Shown piece by piece: positions 29,126 to 37,071 of a stretch of DNA of 38,399 bases. Location: NCBI GenBank assembly GCA_944388395.1, contig CALXIP010000048.1, forward strand, positions 1 through 38,399, in the 5' to 3' direction. Under the pieces are notes generated by a model. That model worked only from the letters and a program-made list of their open reading frames with translations. It was not told the DNA's origin and made no database searches. The stretch's first letter is position 1. Each line of letters begins with the position of its first letter. The stretch comes from an uncultured Ruthenibacterium sp. Lineage in GTDB: Bacteria > Bacillota > Clostridia > Oscillospirales > Ruminococcaceae. Made by a program: the position numbers and the translations under genes.

Positions 29126-30316
29126 ATGTTGAAAATCGTTGGAATCATAGCGGAATACGACCCGTTTCACGCCGGGCACGCCTGGCAGATTCAGCAGGCA
29201 CGGCAGGCGGGCGCCCGGGCCGTGGTGTGCGTGATGAGCCCTTCCGTAGTCCAGCGGGGCGGATGCGCTCTGTTCCCCACCCCGGTGCGGGTGCGGGCGG
29301 CACTGGCGGGCGGCGCGGATCTGGTGCTGTCCCTGCCCGCTCCCTACGCCACGTTGAGCGCCGAGGGGTTTGCCGCGGCCGGCGTGCATCTTTTGAGCAT
29401 GCTGGGTTGTGTGGACACCCTGTGTTTCGGCGCGGAAACCCCTGACCCGGAACTTCTGCACCGGACGGCCCAAACGCTCCGCAGGCCGGAGTTCCAGCGG
29501 GAGATGCGTCATGCTCTGCGCCAGGGCGGCGGCTTTGCCGCAGCCCGAGCTGCCGCGGCCGAAGCCGTTCAGCCGGGCGCGGCCGCTCTGCTGGCCAGCC
29601 CCAACAACATTCTGGGCGTAGAGTATTGCAAAGCGATTCAGGCTCAGAAAAGCCCGCTGCAGGTTTTCGCTTTGGCACGGCGCGGTGCCGCCCACGGAGA
29701 AGCCACCCCCGGAGACGGCTTTGCCAGTGCCAGCGCCCTTCGCACGCTGTTTCAAGCCGAGGGTGCCGACGCGATGGCGCCCTACGTTCCGGCCGCCTGT
29801 CTGCCCCTGTATCTGCAGGCGCAGTCGGAAGGCCTGTTTCATGATCCCACAGCAGGCTCCATCGCGATCCTGTCACGGCTGCGCGGACTCTCCGCCCAGG
29901 ATCTGCTTCGTGTCCGCGGCGTAAACGAAGGCCTGGAGCACCGCCTGTACCAGAGCATCCAGTCCGCAGTGAGCCTGCCTGCCCTCTACGCAGATTTGAA
30001 GACCAAGCGCTACGCCCACGCCCGGCTGCGCCGGCTGGTTCTGGACGCCGCGCTGGGGTACGGAAAGCAGATCCCCGCCCTGCCGCCCTATCTCCACGTT
30101 CTGGGTGCCAGCGAGCAGGGGTTAGCCGTGCTGAAAACTGCCAAAGAGACCGCACATCTTCCCCTCTCCACCTCTCTGGCCCGGCTGCGGGACATCGCGC
30201 CCGACTGTGAACGCATCGCCCGCGCCCACAGCGACGCAGAGGATCTGGCAGCGCTGTGCCTCGCCCGGCCCCAGCCCTGTCAGACCGCCTACACGCAACC
30301 CTTTCTTCGCGTTTAA
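29126..30316 (+). CDS. tmcAL: tRNA(Met) cytidine acetate ligase TmcAL
   Basis: A 396-residue YlbM-type HIGH-superfamily nucleotidyltransferase-like enzyme. In Bacillus, TmcAL activates acetate with ATP and makes N4-acetylcytidine at the wobble base of elongator tRNA-Met. Seen: VGIIAEYDPFHAGH (residues 5-18; the family norm is EYNPFHNGH), VVCVMSPSVVQRGG, and SPNNILGVEYCKAI. The start is the ATG at 29126 with GAAAGGGG upstream; the frame extending to 28388 is antisense to ackA and rejected. Asp in place of Asn in the NPFH motif is a notable variation. Confidence 0.92.
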   Translation: MLKIVGIIAEYDPFHAGHAWQIQQARQAGARAVVCVMSPSVVQRGGCALFPTPVRVRAALAGGADLVLSLPAPYATLSAEGFAAAGVHLLSMLGCVDTLCFGAETPDPELLHRTAQTLRRPEFQREMRHALRQGGGFAAARAAAAEAVQPGAAALLASPNNILGVEYCKAIQAQKSPLQVFALARRGAAHGEATPGDGFASASALRTLFQAEGADAMAPYVPAACLPLYLQAQSEGLFHDPTAGSIAILSRLRGLSAQDLLRVRGVNEGLEHRLYQSIQSAVSLPALYADLKTKRYAHARLRRLVLDAALGYGKQIPALPPYLHVLGASEQGLAVLKTAKETAHLPLSTSLARLRDIAPDCERIARAHSDAEDLAALCLARPQPCQTAYTQPFLRV

Positions 30317-30321
30317 CGATC

Positions 30322-30359
30322 AAAAAGGCCCCGTTCCCAAAGGAACGGGGCCTTTCTTT
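30322..30359. terminator. Bidirectional intrinsic terminator
   Basis: AAAGGCCCCGTTCC / GGAACGGGGCCTTT with a four-base loop, between convergent tmcAL and MATE genes. Confidence 0.92.
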
Positions 30360-31686
30360 ATGCGTAATGATACACCTTCCGGAACCGAACCAGACACCAG
30401 ATGGACACCGCCAGCGACAAAACTTCCGCCACCGGGATGGCCAGCCAGATGCCGTTGACGCCCCAGATGCGGGGCAGCACGAAAATGCACAAAACCAGGA
30501 AGCCAAAAGTGCGCAGGAACGATAAAAACGCCGACACCTTTCCATTGGACAGCGCAGTGAACAGGCCCGAGGCAAAAATGTTCACGCCCTTGAGCAGGAA
30601 GGAGATGGCATACAGCAGCATTCCGTGCAGGGCAATGTCGAACACCTGCGTTCCGCGGCGGGCGAAGAAGCCCACCACCGGGCCGCTGAACGCCAGCGAG
30701 GCACCGTAAGCCGCCGCCGAGCCCACCGCGATGAACAGCAGGCTGAGCCGGAACAGCTTTTGCAGGCGCTCGTGGTTCTGCGCCCCGTAATTGTAGCTGA
30801 ACAGCGGGGCCACGCCGGAGGTATACCCCAGAAACATTGCCACAAACAGGAAATCCGCATAAAACACAATGGTGATGGCTGCCACGCCGTCTTCGCCCAG
30901 CCAGCGCATCATTTCCAGATTGAACAGGAAGGTGGTCACCGCGATGGCCAGGTTGGTGACCATCTCGGAAGAACCGTTGGCACAGGCCTGCACCAGAATG
31001 TCCCCACGCAGCACCGGCTTTGTGAAGTGGAGGTGCTGGCTGCGGCATACCGAAAAATAGATCAGCCCCGTCACGGCAGGGATCATGAAACCAATACCCG
31101 TGGCAATGGCCGCCCCCTTGATGCCCATTTGCAGCGGCACGATGAATACATAGTCCAGAATGATATTGGCCAGGCCCCCCGCCACGGTGGATATCAGCCC
31201 CAGATTGGGCCGTCCCGCTGTGACAAACAGATACTGAAACAACAGCTGAAGCACCGCGAAAGGCGTAAATCCGCTCATGTAGATGAGATAGTCATAGCAG
31301 TGCTGAAAAATGGCATCGCTGGCCCCCAGCGCCCGCACCAGCGGGGAAGCGAATACCAGGCCGCCCACGCCGATGAGGACGCCCAGGACTGTGCCTGCCG
31401 CCACCACCAGTGAAAAATTCTCCCGCGCCTCCTGGTTTTTCCCCTCGCCCATCTGCCGGCCCACAATGGCGCTGCCGCCGGTGGCCAGCATAATGCCTAC
31501 CGCAAACACCAGATTCAGCGCCGGATACACAATGTTCACCGCACTGAGCGCGCTGGTTGCCACAAAATTGGAAACAAATGCACCGTCCACCATGGTGTAA
31601 AACGAGTTGAAGATTAACATGATCATGGTGGGGATGGTAAAACGAAGCAAATACCCGGGCGTGACCGCCCGCTCCATGGCGTTCAT
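30358..31686 (-). CDS. MATE-family efflux transporter (second copy)
   Basis: A 442-residue, 12-helix MATE transporter (LRFTIPTMIMLIFNSFYTMV, DGAFVSNFVATSALSAVNI; second half FLGYTSGVAPLFSYNYGAQN). It is a different subgroup from the gene at 15231, with little direct similarity. The start overlaps the marR stop (TGATG) and has AAAGGAGAA at proper spacing, so translation is coupled and the MarR protein is its likely repressor. Substrate unknown. Confidence 0.92.
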   Translation of the reverse strand: MNAMERAVTPGYLLRFTIPTMIMLIFNSFYTMVDGAFVSNFVATSALSAVNIVYPALNLVFAVGIMLATGGSAIVGRQMGEGKNQEARENFSLVVAAGTVLGVLIGVGGLVFASPLVRALGASDAIFQHCYDYLIYMSGFTPFAVLQLLFQYLFVTAGRPNLGLISTVAGGLANIILDYVFIVPLQMGIKGAAIATGIGFMIPAVTGLIYFSVCRSQHLHFTKPVLRGDILVQACANGSSEMVTNLAIAVTTFLFNLEMMRWLGEDGVAAITIVFYADFLFVAMFLGYTSGVAPLFSYNYGAQNHERLQKLFRLSLLFIAVGSAAAYGASLAFSGPVVGFFARRGTQVFDIALHGMLLYAISFLLKGVNIFASGLFTALSNGKVSAFLSFLRTFGFLVLCIFVLPRIWGVNGIWLAIPVAEVLSLAVSIWCLVRFRKVYHYA

Positions 31687-32156
31687 CAGAGTTCTCCTTT
31701 CTCCAGCTGACTCAATTGACAAAAAGACCGGTGAATGCTCTCCAGCATGTCGCACAGCATGGCCACCTCTTCCGGAGAATGGCGGCGCTCCACCTCATCC
31801 AAAGCCGCATACAGCGCCCGGTCATACGCCCGGTATTCGGCGCGCACCGGCTCGTTGACGCTCAGGTAAAAGACCCGCTTATCTTCGTCGCTCTGGGTTT
31901 TGGTCACAAGGCCCAGCCGCTCCAGTTCCTTCACCTTCAGTGTCACGGCGGACTTGGCAATGTGCAGCATGTCCGCCAGTCGGCTGACCGTGCACTTGTC
32001 CGTATAGGCGATCAGATCCAGATACAACAGGCTGTTGTGCGTGATCCCCTGGGAAATGGAGCCATTCGCCAGGCGAAGCTCATTGACCACCATGCCTACG
32101 TAGAAGCGTTCCATGCTCTGCCGCAGATCCATTTTCATCCACTCACTTTGTTTCAT
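31686..32156 (-). CDS. MarR-family transcriptional regulator (second copy)
   Basis: A 156-residue winged-helix protein (ITHNSLLYLDLIAYTDKCTV, SRLADMLHIAKSAVTLKVKE, wing TKTQSDEDKRVFYLSV). It probably represses itself and the overlapping MATE gene. No clear ribosome binding site precedes ATG at 32156; ATG at 32138 (MKMDL) is an alternative. The promoter contains an inverted repeat between -35 and -10. Confidence 0.9.
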   Translation of the reverse strand: MKQSEWMKMDLRQSMERFYVGMVVNELRLANGSISQGITHNSLLYLDLIAYTDKCTVSRLADMLHIAKSAVTLKVKELERLGLVTKTQSDEDKRVFYLSVNEPVRAEYRAYDRALYAALDEVERRHSPEEVAMLCDMLESIHRSFCQLSQLEKGEL

Positions 32157-32163
32157 AAATATA

Positions 32164-32192
32164 ATTATATTTGCTTAACCAATTGTAGCAAA
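32164..32192 (-). promoter_or_regulatory. Promoter and candidate operator of the second marR-MATE operon
   Basis: Minus strand TTGCTA (32186-32191), 16-bp spacer, TATAAT (32164-32169). TTTGCT/AGCAAA arms at 32170-32175 and 32187-32192 form a dyad that covers the spacer and -35, a good place for MarR binding. Confidence 0.65.
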
Positions 32193-32217
32193 CCTGCCTT
32201 TTTCTGTCAACAGCCCG

Positions 32218-32257
32218 TAAAAAAACGAACCTCTCCATACAGAGCGGTCCGTTTTTT
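32218..32257 (-). terminator. Intrinsic terminator after malQ
   Basis: AAAAACG-ACC-CTC paired with GAG-GGT-CGTTTTT, with single-base mismatches between blocks, and a T7 tract on the minus strand. Confidence 0.7.
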
Positions 32258-32261
32258 CGTG

Positions 32262-33737
32262 TTATCCGCGTCCAAACAAACGGGTTTTCTTCATCATTTT
32301 CGCGGCCAACTGCGGCGTGAGCTGTTCCGTCTTCAGGCGCCAGCGCCAGTTGTTTCCGCCCAGCGTGGAGGGAGTATTGATGCGTCCCGCCGCCCCCAGG
32401 CCCAGCCAGTCGGCCATGGGGATCACCGCCAGCTTTGCGGGGCTGGCAAGAACGCCCCGCAGCATGCCGTCCACCAGACCTTCTTCCTCATTCAGGCCCA
32501 GATAGGCAGTGGCTTTGCGCCGTTCTTTCGCAGGCGCATGGCGCAGCCAGTCGGCCACGGTGGTGTTGTCGTGCGTGCCCGGATACGCAATGCAGTTTTC
32601 CGGGTAATGGTGCGGCAGATACTCACTGTCGCCGGACGGGTCAAAAGCAAATTGAAGCACCTTCATCCCGGGGAAGCCGCTGTCGCTGAGCAAACGGCGT
32701 ACACTGTCAAACATCTCGCCCAGGTCCTCAGCCACAATTTCCGCTTTGCCCAGCTGCTGCTCCACCTTCCGGAACAGCTCCATGCCCGGCCCGTTGCGCC
32801 AGGCGCCGCCCCGGGCGTTTTTGGCACCATAGGGGATGGCGTAATAGGTGTCGAAGCCCCGGAAGTGGTCAATGCGCACCATGTCGTACAACTCCAGCGC
32901 AAAACGAATGCGCCGCACCCACCATTCGTATCCGGTTTTCCGATGATAATCCCAGTCATACAGCGGGTTGCCCCACAACTGGCCATCCTCAGAGAAATAA
33001 TCCGGCGGGCAGCCCGCCACGGCCGTGGGGGTGCCGTCCTCATCCAACTGGAACAGCTGCGGTCCGGCCCATACATCGGCGGAATCTGCGGAGACATAGA
33101 TGGGCAGGTCTCCCAGAATGCGCACTCCCTGCTTTTGGGCATGTGCCTTCAGCGCGCGCCACTGGCGCTGGAATTCGTATTGGCAGAATTTCCAAAAATG
33201 GACTTCACTCTCGTGTTCGGCGTACAGCGCATCGATGGCGCTTTGGGCGTGGTCCCGCTGCAGCTGCGGCCACTGGCGGTAGTGGACCCCGCCGTTCAGT
33301 CCCTTGGCCGTCATAAACAGCGCATAATCTTCCAGCCACCAGCCCTGCTCATAGCAAAAGTGATAGTAGTCATCCGGATACCATTTCGAAAATTTTGCAA
33401 AAGCCTTGCGCAAAACGGCGAAGTGCGTTTTTTCCACTGTTTCGTAGTCCACCTTGCCGTCGGTGCCAAAGCGCAGAGTTTCATAATCGGATTTTTTCAA
33501 CAAGCCGTCTTTGCGAAGCAGGTCAAAATCAATGAAATAGGGGTTTCCCGCAAAAGCCGAACAGCTTTGATACGGGCTGTCGCCAAAACCGGTGGGAGAG
33601 ACCGGCAGGATCTGCCAGACCGCCTGATGCGCCTTCTTCAAAAAATCAATAAAATCATATGCCGGTTTTCCCAGCGTGCCGATGCCGAACGGACCGGGCA
33701 GGCTGGCCACCGGCATTAAAATACCGCTTTCCCGCAT
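32262..33737 (-). CDS. malQ: 4-alpha-glucanotransferase (amylomaltase)
   Basis: A 491-residue GH77 enzyme that transfers alpha-1,4-glucan segments between maltodextrins and releases glucose. Seen: GILMPVASLPGPFGIGTLG, LPVSPTGFGDSPYQ, the nucleophile region MVRIDHFRGFDTYYAIP, the acid/base IVAEDLG and YPGTHDNTTVADWL with the transition-state Asp. ATG at 33737 follows GAGGAGGA. It is a single-gene unit here, with no glycogen or maltose genes nearby. An inverted repeat occupies its -35 region. Confidence 0.97.
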   Translation of the reverse strand: MRESGILMPVASLPGPFGIGTLGKPAYDFIDFLKKAHQAVWQILPVSPTGFGDSPYQSCSAFAGNPYFIDFDLLRKDGLLKKSDYETLRFGTDGKVDYETVEKTHFAVLRKAFAKFSKWYPDDYYHFCYEQGWWLEDYALFMTAKGLNGGVHYRQWPQLQRDHAQSAIDALYAEHESEVHFWKFCQYEFQRQWRALKAHAQKQGVRILGDLPIYVSADSADVWAGPQLFQLDEDGTPTAVAGCPPDYFSEDGQLWGNPLYDWDYHRKTGYEWWVRRIRFALELYDMVRIDHFRGFDTYYAIPYGAKNARGGAWRNGPGMELFRKVEQQLGKAEIVAEDLGEMFDSVRRLLSDSGFPGMKVLQFAFDPSGDSEYLPHHYPENCIAYPGTHDNTTVADWLRHAPAKERRKATAYLGLNEEEGLVDGMLRGVLASPAKLAVIPMADWLGLGAAGRINTPSTLGGNNWRWRLKTEQLTPQLAAKMMKKTRLFGRG

Positions 33738-33776
33738 GTAAATCCTCCTCGCGTGGGTTCAAAGTTCAACATAAGC

Positions 33777-33804
33777 ATTATAAACGAAAATAAATGGATT
33801 TTCG
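33777..33804 (-). promoter_or_regulatory. malQ -10 element with inverted repeat over the -35 region
   Basis: TATAAT on the minus strand (33777-33782) without a recognisable -35; instead CGAAAAT (33785-33791) and ATTTTCG (33798-33804) form a perfect 7-bp dyad. This suggests control by an activator or a sugar-responsive repressor. Confidence 0.55.
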
Positions 33805-33901
33805 CGCCAAAAAATCAGCGTTTTTTTTAGTGTTTTTCACAAGTAGCTATGGTATTATGTTATGGAGTTATACATAGCATGAGCACAGACTGGAGGCTTT
33901 C

Positions 33902-35059
33902 ATGAACGGGACGAAAAAGCTTTACTACGATGAGCCCTACCTCGCGCAGTTCTGCGCAAAAGTACTTTCGTGCACCCCTCTGCACGGCGGGCAGTTTGCC
34001 GTTGTACTGGACCAGACCGCTTTTTACCCGGAAGGCGGCGGCCAGCCTGCGGACCACGGATCTCTGGGCGGCGCCTGTGTGCTGGACGCCCGGGACGAAA
34101 ACGGAACCGTGGTGCACATCACAGCCTCTCCTGTGCGCGTGGGTGAGACGGTGCAGGGCGATGTGGACTGGATGCGCCGCTTTGACCATATGCAGCAGCA
34201 CACCGGAGAGCATTTGCTCAGCGGTGTGATCAAGTCCCAGTTCGGCTACGACAAGGTGGGCTTTCACATTGGGCCGGACGTGGTCCGTGTAGATGTGTCT
34301 GGCCCTTTGAGCGACGGAGAATTGCAGGAGATCGAGCAGGCGGTCAACTGGGTGATCTGGCAGAACGGACCTGTTCGGGCGCTTTGGCCCACTGCGGAAG
34401 AACTGGCGGACATGCCTTACCGCAGCAAAAAGGAAATTGAAGGCCCGGTTCGCATCATCGACGCAGCCGGTGCGGATCTGTGCGCATGCTGCGGCACCCA
34501 CGTGGCACGCTGCGCCGAAGTGGGCGCGGTCAAGATCCTCAGTGCGCAGAATTACAAGGGAGGCACCCGCCTGTCGGTGGTGTGCGGCATGCGTGCGCTG
34601 CGGGATTACACACTGAAATGCGAAAACGCTTCCCGCATCAGCACCCTGCTCAGTGCCAAAGTCAACGAGATCGCTCCGGCGGTGGAGCATCTGCAGGACG
34701 AGGCCGACGCGCTGAAAGCACGGGTGGCCCGGCTGGAAACGGAACTGTTTGAAAGCCGCGCCCGGCAAATGGCCGGGGCCGAACATCCGGTGGTATTTGA
34801 AGATGACCTTCGGCCCGACAGCCTGCGCAGATTGTCCTGCGCGCTGAGCGGCGTATGCCCCGGCGTGTGCGCAGCTTTCTCCGGCAGCGATGAAACCGGC
34901 TATTCCTACGCACTGTTTGAAAAAGACGGCGACGTGAGTGAATGCAACCGCGCCATGAACAAAGCCCTGAACGGCCGCGGCGGCGGACGGGGCGAAGTAG
35001 CGCAGGGAACGGTCCACGCCACCCGCGCCCAAATCGAAGCCTATTTCCAATCCATTTAA
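33902..35059 (+). CDS. alaX: Stand-alone alanyl-tRNA editing protein, AlaX type
   Basis: A 385-residue trans-editing protein that hydrolyses Ser (or Gly) mischarged on tRNA-Ala. It has an N-terminal beta-barrel (AFYPEGGGQPADHGSL), then the zinc-binding editing domain with QQHTGEHLLS (His 100 and 104) and CACCGTH (Cys 196, His 200). A coiled coil (about 230-265) and a DHHA1-like C-terminus ending in NKALNGRGGGRGEVAQGTV follow, as in AlaRS. No alaS is nearby. ATG at 33902 follows ACTGGAGG. Divergent from malQ. Confidence 0.93.
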   Translation: MNGTKKLYYDEPYLAQFCAKVLSCTPLHGGQFAVVLDQTAFYPEGGGQPADHGSLGGACVLDARDENGTVVHITASPVRVGETVQGDVDWMRRFDHMQQHTGEHLLSGVIKSQFGYDKVGFHIGPDVVRVDVSGPLSDGELQEIEQAVNWVIWQNGPVRALWPTAEELADMPYRSKKEIEGPVRIIDAAGADLCACCGTHVARCAEVGAVKILSAQNYKGGTRLSVVCGMRALRDYTLKCENASRISTLLSAKVNEIAPAVEHLQDEADALKARVARLETELFESRARQMAGAEHPVVFEDDLRPDSLRRLSCALSGVCPGVCAAFSGSDETGYSYALFEKDGDVSECNRAMNKALNGRGGGRGEVAQGTVHATRAQIEAYFQSI

Positions 35060-35062
35060 AAC

Positions 35063-35094
35063 AAAAGCACCGGCCCGACGGCCGGTGCTTTTTT
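35063..35094. terminator. Bidirectional intrinsic terminator
   Basis: AAAAGCACCGGCC / GGCCGGTGCTTTT with extra T, between convergent alaX and the DUF2089 gene. Confidence 0.92.
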
Positions 35095-35389
35095 ATGGTT
35101 CAAGGCTCTTGCGATACTGTTGAATCAACAATTTGGCCGTGTCAAAGTCCAGCTTTTCCTCCACGGCCAACCGCTTGATCAGCGCCACATAGGGGTCCGC
35201 CGCCTGCTCTTCCGTCAGACGGATTTTTTGAATCAGCCGGTCCAGCCGCAGGCGAACGGTGGGATAGGTGACGCCATACGCCCCGGCCATTTCCTTCAGA
35301 CTGCCTGACGCCAGCAGAAATTTTCGGATGAACTCCACATCCTCCTCTTCCAGCCCGGCCATCCACTCCGGCACCACTTCCACTGCCAT
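35093..35389 (-). CDS. DUF2089 small HTH-like protein
   Basis: A 98-residue protein of DUF2089. The central segment ASGSLKEMAGAYGVTYPTVR, RLRLDRLIQKI resembles a sigma-region-4-like helix-turn-helix, so it is probably a DNA-binding regulator. No zinc-ribbon N-terminus, which some relatives have, is present. ATG at 35389 has AAGGAGGAAG upstream. It lies 13 bases downstream of a small membrane protein gene; such DUF2089 + membrane protein pairs suggest the regulator acts on its own operon. Confidence 0.85.
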   Translation of the reverse strand: MAVEVVPEWMAGLEEEDVEFIRKFLLASGSLKEMAGAYGVTYPTVRLRLDRLIQKIRLTEEQAADPYVALIKRLAVEEKLDFDTAKLLIQQYRKSLEP

Positions 35390-35402
35390 GGATTCTTCCT
35401 CC

Positions 35403-35741
35403 TTACAAATCCTGAAGATTCATCTTCTCCAGTTCCCGCTGCTTTCTGCTCTTACTGCGCACCACCCCGTAAATGAGCAGAAAAACATAGGTGGGCAGAT
35501 TTCCCAGAAGGAAATTCATCCCGATGGATGCCGCGATCACCAGCGGATCGGTGCTGGTTGTACTCTGGGGATAGTTCAAGCTGGAAAACAGCGCCCACAG
35601 CAGCGACAGCCCCGGAAGGATCAGACCCGGCCACCACGCTTTCTTGCGCGCCAGCATGCGCTCCAAAAAACACAACCCCACAAATACGACGCCCAAAACC
35701 AGCGGCACCAGCAACACAATTGTACCTGCCATGACTGCCAT
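35403..35741 (-). CDS. Small three-helix membrane protein paired with DUF2089
   Basis: A 112-residue protein with hydrophobic segments near 5-25, 37-55 and 76-94, and a basic C-terminal tail (VRSKSRKQRELEKMNLQDL). I do not recognise a family. ATG at 35741 with GGGGAG seven bases upstream is preferred to the longer frame to 35765, which would begin right at the predicted start of transcription. Co-transcribed with the DUF2089 gene. Confidence 0.78.
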   Translation of the reverse strand: MAVMAGTIVLLVPLVLGVVFVGLCFLERMLARKKAWWPGLILPGLSLLWALFSSLNYPQSTTSTDPLVIAASIGMNFLLGNLPTYVFLLIYGVVRSKSRKQRELEKMNLQDL

Positions 35742-35765
35742 CTCATTTCTCCCCTTTCTGCCCAT

Positions 35766-35794
35766 AGTATATACTTTAATTTTGTTAAAGTCAA
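35766..35794 (-). promoter_or_regulatory. Promoter of the membrane protein-DUF2089 operon
   Basis: Minus strand TTGACT (35789-35794), 17-bp spacer, TATACT (35766-35771). An A/T hairpin AATTTTAT/ATAAAATT sits just upstream at 35800-35820. Confidence 0.82.
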
Positions 35795-35810
35795 TCTTTA
35801 ATTTTATTTT

Positions 35811-36278
35811 TTATAAAATTTTATTTCCATCCAAAATCGCGGTGCATAAAGAATCTGCCTCATACACCAGTTTCAGAGAAAAGAAGGGGACATCCCGAGC
35901 CAGAAGGTCCAAAAAAATGCGGTCCCCCTCCCAGAGTTCGAGCTTCGTCACCTGTGACACGGGCACCCAGGCCAGTTCGCCCTCATCACAGGCGTGAAGC
36001 GTGCCGGAAAACCGGGTGGAAGTGAACAAATGCATATATTCCGTTCCCCACTGGTCGGACACAAAGGTGACGATTCCCCGGGGCCGCACCTCTTCCAGTG
36101 CAAGGCCGGTTTCCTCCCGCACTTCCCGCCGGGCGCACTCTTCCGGGCTTTCGCCTTCCTCAAACTTTCCGCCCACGCCGATCCACTTGCCGGCGTTCTC
36201 ATCCTGCTGCTTTTTCACACGGTGCAGCATCAAGTAGCATCCGTCTTTCTCCAGATAACACAGCGTCGTATTTTTCAC
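35811..36278 (-). CDS. Nudix hydrolase, MutT/8-oxo-dGTPase-like
   Basis: A 155-residue Nudix protein. The Nudix box is complete: G, five residues, E, seven residues, REVREETGL, starting at GGKFEEGE. It begins KNTTLCYLEKDGCYLMLHR, as in MutT-like proteins of Firmicutes that hydrolyse oxidised nucleotides; the substrate is inferred from that resemblance. The start is GTG at 36278 with AAAGGAG nine bases upstream; the upstream frame to 36434 overlaps the divergent nnrE and is rejected. Confidence 0.9.
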   Translation of the reverse strand: MKNTTLCYLEKDGCYLMLHRVKKQQDENAGKWIGVGGKFEEGESPEECARREVREETGLALEEVRPRGIVTFVSDQWGTEYMHLFTSTRFSGTLHACDEGELAWVPVSQVTKLELWEGDRIFLDLLARDVPFFSLKLVYEADSLCTAILDGNKIL

Positions 36279-36299
36279 GGTTCCACACTCCTTTGTATC

Positions 36300-36332
36300 A
36301 GCATACCACACCGGACCGCTTTGTGGTATACT
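36300..36332. promoter_or_regulatory. Overlapping divergent promoters in a perfect inverted repeat
   Basis: ATACCACA (36303-36310) and TGTGGTAT (36322-36329). Plus strand: TACCAC (36304-36309), 17 bp, TATACT (36327-36332) toward nnrE. Minus strand: TACCAC (36323-36328), 17 bp, TATGCT (36300-36305) toward the Nudix gene. The two promoters share DNA and have weak -35 elements. Confidence 0.55.
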
Positions 36333-36359
36333 GTTTTCAAAACAGAAGGAGCGATGCGC

Positions 36360-36983
36360 ATGACACAAGTGACAGCGGCACAGATGAAGCAAATCGAGCA
36401 GGCAGCCAATGCCGGCGGACTGTCTTACCTGCAAATGATGGAAAACGCCGGGCAGGCAGCGGCGCAGCTGGCATTAAAGCGATGCCCCGCTGCGCAGACT
36501 GCCGCCGTATTCTGCGGAAAGGGAAACAACGGCGGCGACGGATTTGTAGTGGCGCGGCTGCTGCATCAGGCAGGACTGCAGGTGCAGGTGATTCTGACCG
36601 ACGGCCCCCGGCCGGCCACGCCGGACGCTCTGACCAATTTCCAGCGGGCCTCTGCACAGGGCATCGTCATCCGTGAAAACAACGACGAAGCAGACGTTTT
36701 TATCCGGTCCGCGGACCTGCTGGTGGACGCGGTGTGCGGAACAGGCTTCCATGGAGAACTGCGCCCCGGCGCGGCACAGGCAGCTCGTCAGATGAAGGAA
36801 GCACCGGGCTTTGTACTGGCGCTGGATATTCCCAGCGGTGTGGAGTGCGACACCGGTCGTGTGGCCGAAGGTGCGGTCCTGGCCGACTGTACCGTAACCT
36901 TTCATGCTGCCAAACCCTGTCACACACTGGCCGCCCGGCAGTGCGGCGACATCGTGGTGGCAGACATCGGAATTCGGCTGTGA
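36360..36983 (+). CDS. nnrE: NAD(P)H-hydrate epimerase (YjeF N-terminal domain)
   Basis: A 207-residue stand-alone epimerase that interconverts the R and S forms of damaged NADHX/NADPHX so the dehydratase can repair them. Seen: TAAQMKQIEQAANAGGLSYL, MMENAGQAAAQLAL, the GKGNNGGDGFVVARLL loop and LALDIPSGVECDTGRV. The C-terminal dehydratase domain found in fused YjeF/Nnr proteins is absent, so a separate NnrD is expected elsewhere. ATG at 36360 with AAGGAG eight bases upstream is preferred to ATG at 36354. Confidence 0.92.
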   Translation: MTQVTAAQMKQIEQAANAGGLSYLQMMENAGQAAAQLALKRCPAAQTAAVFCGKGNNGGDGFVVARLLHQAGLQVQVILTDGPRPATPDALTNFQRASAQGIVIRENNDEADVFIRSADLLVDAVCGTGFHGELRPGAAQAARQMKEAPGFVLALDIPSGVECDTGRVAEGAVLADCTVTFHAAKPCHTLAARQCGDIVVADIGIRL

Positions 36984-36999
36984 TCCGACAAAAACATTC

Positions 37000-37039
37000 A
37001 AAAACGCCCGTCCGGCTTTGCGCCGAACGGGCGTTTTTT
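37000..37039. terminator. Bidirectional intrinsic terminator after nnrE
   Basis: ACGCCCGT-c-CGGC / GCCG-a-ACGGGCGT with A5 and T6 flanks. Confidence 0.9.
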
Positions 37040-37071
37040 CTGTCTATCCTGGACCGGCATTCCGGCTTGCT

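Noticed and set aside
31716..33719. 667-codon plus-strand open frame
   Set aside because: Runs antisense across marR, a promoter, a terminator and malQ; no coding features of its own.
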